Shown: piece by piece, positions 13,801 to 16,899 of the stretch | Layout: each line of letters starts with the position of its first letter | Numbering within the stretch: the stretch's first letter is position 1 | From: Oscillospiraceae bacterium | Lineage (GTDB): Bacteria > Bacillota > Clostridia > Oscillospirales > Oscillospiraceae | Reading direction: 5' to 3' | Assembly (NCBI GenBank): GCA_016295225.1 | Contig: JAEDLP010000029.1 | Coordinates: 1-16,899, forward strand | Length of the DNA stretch: 16,899 bases | The notes under the pieces: generated by a model | What the model was told of the DNA's origin: nothing | The model's input: only the letters and a program-made list of their open reading frames with translations | Database searches by the model: none | Made by a program: the position numbers and the translations under genes

Positions 13801-13832
13801 TTACCAAATGGTGATATTTTATCCTTAATATC
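13801..13832. promoter_or_regulatory. Candidate operator dyads upstream of the XRE gene
   Basis: Two adjacent dyads: TTACCAAATGGTGA (13801-13814), imperfect, and GATATT (13813-13818) with AATATC (13827-13832), perfect with an eight-base spacer. They lie 21-52 bases upstream of the XRE start codon, where an autoregulator would bind. I could not place a confident promoter; a weak TAAAAT lies within this region on the minus strand. Confidence 0.35.
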
Positions 13833-13850
13833 GCTCCATACGGTGTTTTC

Positions 13851-13890
13851 TAAAACAAAACGCAAGGCAGGAGGAGAATTCCCCCTGCCT
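13851..13890 (-). terminator. Likely terminator of the alaS-cupin-HIT operon
   Basis: On the minus strand AGGCAGG (13890-13884) pairs with CCTGCCT (13871-13865), with two more inner pairs around a six-base loop. It is followed by the T-rich tail TTGCGTTTTGTTTT. It is about 190 bases past the HIT stop. The tail is interrupted, so efficiency is uncertain. Confidence 0.5.
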
Positions 13891-13897
13891 CGCAGAG

Positions 13898-14078
13898 TTT
13901 CGCCGCCGGGCGGCGAAATAAAATCCAATCCGTTTTCTCCAAGGACATGTGCCTTGGAAAAAACACCTCTCAGCCTGCCAGTGTGCCCGCAGGGCGCGCG
14001 CAGCAGGCTGCCATCACTTTGCGGAGCCCAGCGCAGCGGGTCCGCAAAGTCTTAGCGTTGCGGGTCCGCAAAGTCTTA
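13898..14078. repeat. Array of hairpins and a tandem 19-base repeat in the intergenic gap
   Basis: No gene is seen here. There are four separate hairpins: TTTCGCCGC with GCGGCGAAA (13898-13918); TCCAAGG with CCTTGGA (13938-13958); CAGCCTGC with GCAGGCTG (13971-14010), enclosing GCCC/GGGC; and ACTTTGCGGA with TCCGCAAAGT (14016-14050). GCGGGTCCGCAAAGTCTTA occurs at 14036-14054 and again at 14060-14078, a 24-base period, the first copy overlapping the right arm of the last hairpin. The region may be the 3' untranslated part of the HIT message, a dispersed intergenic element, or a small structured RNA. Confidence 0.7.
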
Positions 14079-14080
14079 CT

Positions 14081-14419
14081 TTAGCCGGGAGGCCAGGTCA
14101 TATCTCTCCCGCCCAGCACGTGGAAGTGCAGGTGGAAGACGCTCTGGCCGGCCTGCTCCCCGCAGTTGGACACCACGCGGAAGTCGGTCAGGCCCAGCTC
14201 CTTGGTGACCTTGGAGATCACCTCAAAGCAGTGGGCCACCACAGCCGAGTTCTCGGGGGTGATCTCTCCGCAGGAGACGATGTGTGCCTTGGGGATCACC
14301 AGGAAGTGGGTGGGAGCCTGGGGATCAATGTCGTAGAAGGCGTAAACCTGTTCGTCTTCATAGACCTTCTTGGAGGGGATCTCCCCCGCCGCGATCTTAC
14401 AGAATAAGCAGTCGCTCAT
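14081..14419 (-). CDS. HIT-family (histidine triad) nucleotide-binding protein
   Basis: A 112-residue HINT-type protein, a small cytoplasmic hydrolase of purine nucleoside phosphoramidates and related AMP-lysine adducts. The N-terminus MSDCLFCKIAAGEIPSKKVYEDE has the CxxC (C4, C7) of the zinc-binding subgroup. THFLVIPKAHI (37-47) is the central strand. The catalytic triad is SVFHLHFHVLGGR, with H96, H98 and H100. The C-terminus WPPG is the usual family ending, so the protein is full length. AAGGAG lies seven bases before the ATG, and the ORF starts 16 bases after the cupin stop. HINT proteins can hydrolyse the aminoacyl-AMP formed by tRNA synthetases, which makes sharing an operon with alaS plausible. 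The functional link is inference. Confidence 0.93.
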   Translation of the reverse strand: MSDCLFCKIAAGEIPSKKVYEDEQVYAFYDIDPQAPTHFLVIPKAHIVSCGEITPENSAVVAHCFEVISKVTKELGLTDFRVVSNCGEQAGQSVFHLHFHVLGGRDMTWPPG

Positions 14420-14435
14420 GGTAGTTCTCCTTCCG

Positions 14436-14765
14436 TTATTGTTCAGGAATGATGGCCAGGAATTCCAGGTCCTCATCCCCGTCGTTGATGAGGCTGTGGC
14501 CCTTGCCCTTGGGGCAATAGTGGCAGGCGCCGGGCTCCAGGGGCTCATACTCCCCTTCGTACAGCACCTTGCCCTGGCCGGACAGGATATAAATGACCTC
14601 GCTGCTGGTCTCATGGATGTGCAGGCCGATGGTGGCCCCGGGGATCAGCTTGCCCCGCATGATCTTGCCCAGCTCGTCCTGGTACTTTCTCAGATGCACT
14701 TCCTTCTCCCCGTCCCGCATGTGGGGGACGACGGTCTCGGGAATGGCGTTAAAATCAATCAGCAT
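14436..14765 (-). CDS. Single-domain cupin protein
   Basis: A 109-residue small beta-barrel protein. Both cupin motifs fit exactly. Motif 1 is G43-x5-H49-x-H51-x4-E56-x6-G63, and motif 2 is G79-x5-P85-x-G87-x2-H90-x3-N94. H49, H51, E56 and H90 are the expected metal ligands. No second domain or signal peptide is present. AAGGAG lies six bases before the ATG, and the gene starts 10 bases after the alaS stop. Cupins of this size include sugar-binding, dioxygenase-like and regulatory proteins, and the sequence does not tell which. Position between alaS and a HIT gene suggests a housekeeping or amino-acid-related role, but nothing in the motifs proves it. Confidence 0.85.
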   Translation of the reverse strand: MLIDFNAIPETVVPHMRDGEKEVHLRKYQDELGKIMRGKLIPGATIGLHIHETSSEVIYILSGQGKVLYEGEYEPLEPGACHYCPKGKGHSLINDGDEDLEFLAIIPEQ

Positions 14766-14775
14766 ATCGTTCTCC

Positions 14776-16899
14776 TTACAGACCCAGCTTGACTGCCACG
14801 AAATCGTCCACGGAGGCCAGGGCGTCGTCCAGCTTCAGCAGGTCGGAGCCGCCGCCCATGGCGCTGTCGGGCTTGCCGCCGCCCTTGCCGCCGCAGATGG
14901 CGGTGACGGACTTGATGATCTCCCCGGCCTTGATGCCGGCCTTGACGGCCTCCTTGCCGCAGGCGGCCAGGAAGGTGATCTTGCCGTCGTTGACGGTGGA
15001 CAGAACGGCCACGCCGTTGGGCTGCTTGTCCCGGAGCATGTCGCCCATCTGGCGGAGCTTGTTGGCATCGGCGTTGGGGATGGTGGCAGTGATGACCCGC
15101 AGGCCGCCCACCTCGTGGCCGCCCATGAGGAAGCGCTCGGTCTCGCCGGCGGCCTCCTTAGCCTTGAACTTCTCGATGGTCTGGTGGAGCTCCTTCATCT
15201 CGGTCATGACGCTCTTGGCCTTCTCGCGGACCTCGCCGGGCTTGGTCTTCAGGGAAGCAGCCACCTCAAAGAGCATCTCCTGGTTGCGGTTCATGTTCTC
15301 CAGGGAGACCTTGCCGGTGGTAGCCTCGATGCGGCGGACGCCGGAGGCCACGGAGAACTCGCTGGTGATGTGGAACACGCCCACCTTGGCGGTGTTGGAC
15401 AGGTGGGTACCGCCGCAGAACTCCACAGAGTAGCCCTCGCCCATATCGACGACACGGACCACGTCGCCGTACTTCTCGCCGAAGAGGGCGATGGCCCCTT
15501 TCTTCTTGGCCTCCTCGATGGGCAGCTCCTCGGTGACCACATCGTAGCCCTCCAGAACGGCCTCGTTGACCATGGCGCTGACCTGAGCCAGCTCCTCGGC
15601 GGTCATGGCGGAGAAGTGGGTGAAGTCGAAGCGCAGGCGGTCGGGCTCCACCAGGGAGCCGGCCTGGTGGACGTGGTCGCCCAGGACGGTGCGCAGGACC
15701 TTGTCCAGCAGGTGAGTGGCGGTGTGGGCGCGCATGATGGCCTTGCGGCGCTCCACGTCAATGGAGGCGGTGACGGTGTCCCCCACCTTCAGGCTGCCGG
15801 AGGACAGCTTGCCGTAGTGCATATACTTACCGCCCTTATTCTTCTGCACGTCGGTAACGGTGTAGGCAAAGCCCTCGCCGGTGAGGACGCCGTGGTCGGC
15901 CACCTGGCCGCCCATCTCTGCGTAGAAGGGGGTGCGGTCCAGAACCACGATGGCGTCGGTGCCGGGGACGATCTCGTCCACCAGCTGCTCCTCGGCCACG
16001 ATGGCCACCACCTGCAGGCCGGAAATCTCGGTGTTCTGGTAGCCGTCGAAGACGGTGGCGGGGACCTCCTTACCGAACTCCACGCCGGACCAGCCCAGGT
16101 CGCCCAGGGCCTCCCGGGCCTTACGGGCGCGGACTCTCTGCTCTTCCATCTCCTTGTTGAAGCCGTCCCGGTCCAGGGTCATGCCCTCGTCCTGGACCAT
16201 CTCCTCGGTGAGGTCCACGGGGAAGCCGTAGGTGTCGTACAGCTTGAAGGCGTCGCTGCCGGAGAAGACGGTCTCCCCCTTCTCCTTGTGGGCAGCCAGG
16301 ATCTCGGAGAAGATCTTCATGCCGCCGTCGATGGTCTTGGCAAAGTTCTCCTCCTCGGTGCGGATAACCTTGGTGATATAGTCCTGCTTCTGGCGGAGAT
16401 CCTTGTACTCGCCCTCGTTCTCGCCGATGACGGTGTCGATGATCTCGTACAGGAAGGGCTCGTTGACCCCCAGGAGCTTGCCGTGGCGGGCGGCCCGGCG
16501 GAGCAGACGGCGCAGGACGTAGCCCCGGCCCTCGTTGGAGGGCAGAACACCGTCGCAGATCATGAAGGTGGAGGAGCGGATGTGGTCGGTGATGATGCGC
16601 AGGGACACGTCGCTGGCCTTGCTATCTCCGTAGTGAGCGCCGGTGATCTCGGAGACCTTGTTGGTGATGTTCATGACGGTGTCCACGTCAAAGAGGGAGT
16701 TCACGTTCTGGCAGACCACGGCCAGACGCTCCAGGCCCATGCCGGTGTCAATGTTCTTCTGGGCCAGCTCGGTGTAGTGGCCCTCGCCGTCGTTGTCAAA
16801 CTGGGTGAAGACGTTGTTCCAGACCTCCATGAACCGGTCGCAGTCGCAGCCGGGGGCGCAGTCGGGGCTGCCGCAGCCGAACTCCTCGCCCCGGTCGTA
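14776..16899 (-). CDS. alaS: Alanyl-tRNA synthetase (N-terminal part outside the window)
   Basis: The frame is open to the window edge, so 707 C-terminal residues of a protein of usually about 875 are visible. It charges tRNA-Ala and clears mischarged Ser and Gly. Counting from the first visible residue, the end of the catalytic domain is YDRGEEFGCGSPDCAPGC and FMEVWNNVFTQF, then motif 3 GMGLERL (53-59). The tRNA-recognition helical domain follows, with SNEGRGYVLRRLLRRAARHGK. The editing domain has its four zinc ligands, H392 and H396 in HTATHLL and C495 and H499 in CGGTHL. The C-terminal C-Ala domain has the glycine-rich GGKGGGKPDSAMGGG. All editing residues are intact. A start at 16830 would be internal and is wrong. 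The gene is the first visible in an operon with the cupin and HIT genes. Confidence 0.97.
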   Translation of the reverse strand, partial: YDRGEEFGCGSPDCAPGCDCDRFMEVWNNVFTQFDNDGEGHYTELAQKNIDTGMGLERLAVVCQNVNSLFDVDTVMNITNKVSEITGAHYGDSKASDVSLRIITDHIRSSTFMICDGVLPSNEGRGYVLRRLLRRAARHGKLLGVNEPFLYEIIDTVIGENEGEYKDLRQKQDYITKVIRTEEENFAKTIDGGMKIFSEILAAHKEKGETVFSGSDAFKLYDTYGFPVDLTEEMVQDEGMTLDRDGFNKEMEEQRVRARKAREALGDLGWSGVEFGKEVPATVFDGYQNTEISGLQVVAIVAEEQLVDEIVPGTDAIVVLDRTPFYAEMGGQVADHGVLTGEGFAYTVTDVQKNKGGKYMHYGKLSSGSLKVGDTVTASIDVERRKAIMRAHTATHLLDKVLRTVLGDHVHQAGSLVEPDRLRFDFTHFSAMTAEELAQVSAMVNEAVLEGYDVVTEELPIEEAKKKGAIALFGEKYGDVVRVVDMGEGYSVEFCGGTHLSNTAKVGVFHITSEFSVASGVRRIEATTGKVSLENMNRNQEMLFEVAASLKTKPGEVREKAKSVMTEMKELHQTIEKFKAKEAAGETERFLMGGHEVGGLRVITATIPNADANKLRQMGDMLRDKQPNGVAVLSTVNDGKITFLAACGKEAVKAGIKAGEIIKSVTAICGGKGGGKPDSAMGGGSDLLKLDDALASVDDFVAVKLGL

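Noticed and set aside
14036..14078. Direct repeats with a 24-base period, considered as a CRISPR remnant
   Set aside because: There are only two copies with a five-base spacer, no cas genes, and one copy forms the arm of a larger hairpin.
1..16899. tRNA, rRNA, prophage and toxin-antitoxin genes
   Set aside because: I looked for conserved RNA stems, integrase, capsid and small overlapping gene pairs on both strands and found none. The small XRE gene overlaps comEC, not a toxin.

Overview
The window looks like chromosomal DNA from an anaerobic Firmicute of class Clostridia, most likely a high-GC gut member of the Oscillospiraceae type. This is inferred from the gene content: a multisubunit [FeFe] hydrogenase, rubrerythrins, ribonuclease M5 and a comEC-holA pair. 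It also fits AAGGAG-type ribosome sites, GC-rich codon use, and an AT-rich intergenic region only at the main promoter. I saw no rRNA, tRNA, CRISPR array, insertion sequence or phage gene.

Layout. (a) 1-1025: the possible tail of an upstream gene, a PadR regulator, and back-to-back terminators. Then come a convergent 42-codon minus-strand ORF, an AT-rich region with phased T-tracts, and a strong promoter with a near-perfect Rex operator at its start site. (b) 1026-6459: a three-gene operon hydC-hydB-hydA for a group A [FeFe] hydrogenase, closed by a strong terminator. (c) 6537-7640: a monocistronic acyltransferase-3 membrane protein with its own promoter. (d) 7640-9618: a minus-strand oxidative-stress pair. 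A rubrerythrin is followed by a flavin reductase/rubredoxin/rubredoxin/rubrerythrin fusion, and the two share a 311-bp stretch of perfect identity. (e) 9685-13780: a tightly packed minus-strand operon of XRE regulator, comEC, holA and rnmV. (f) 13851-14080: a hairpin- and repeat-rich intergenic region. (g) 14081-16899: a minus-strand operon of alaS (5' part outside the window), a cupin and a HIT protein.

How the genes work together. The first half is a redox-balancing module. Rex should sense the NADH/NAD+ ratio and release the hydrogenase operon when NADH accumulates. The hydrogenase then disposes of electrons as H2 using NADH and probably reduced ferredoxin. The most unusual part is hydB: its NuoF-like body is fused to a complete GltD/NfnB-like FAD and NAD(P)H module instead of the usual C-terminal ferredoxin domain. 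This suggests a hydrogenase complex with two pyridine-nucleotide sites. The rubrerythrin pair is the matching peroxide defence of an oxygen-sensitive anaerobe, and its second member carries its own flavin and rubredoxin electron-supply domains. The second half is housekeeping: DNA uptake and replication, 5S rRNA maturation, and aminoacylation.
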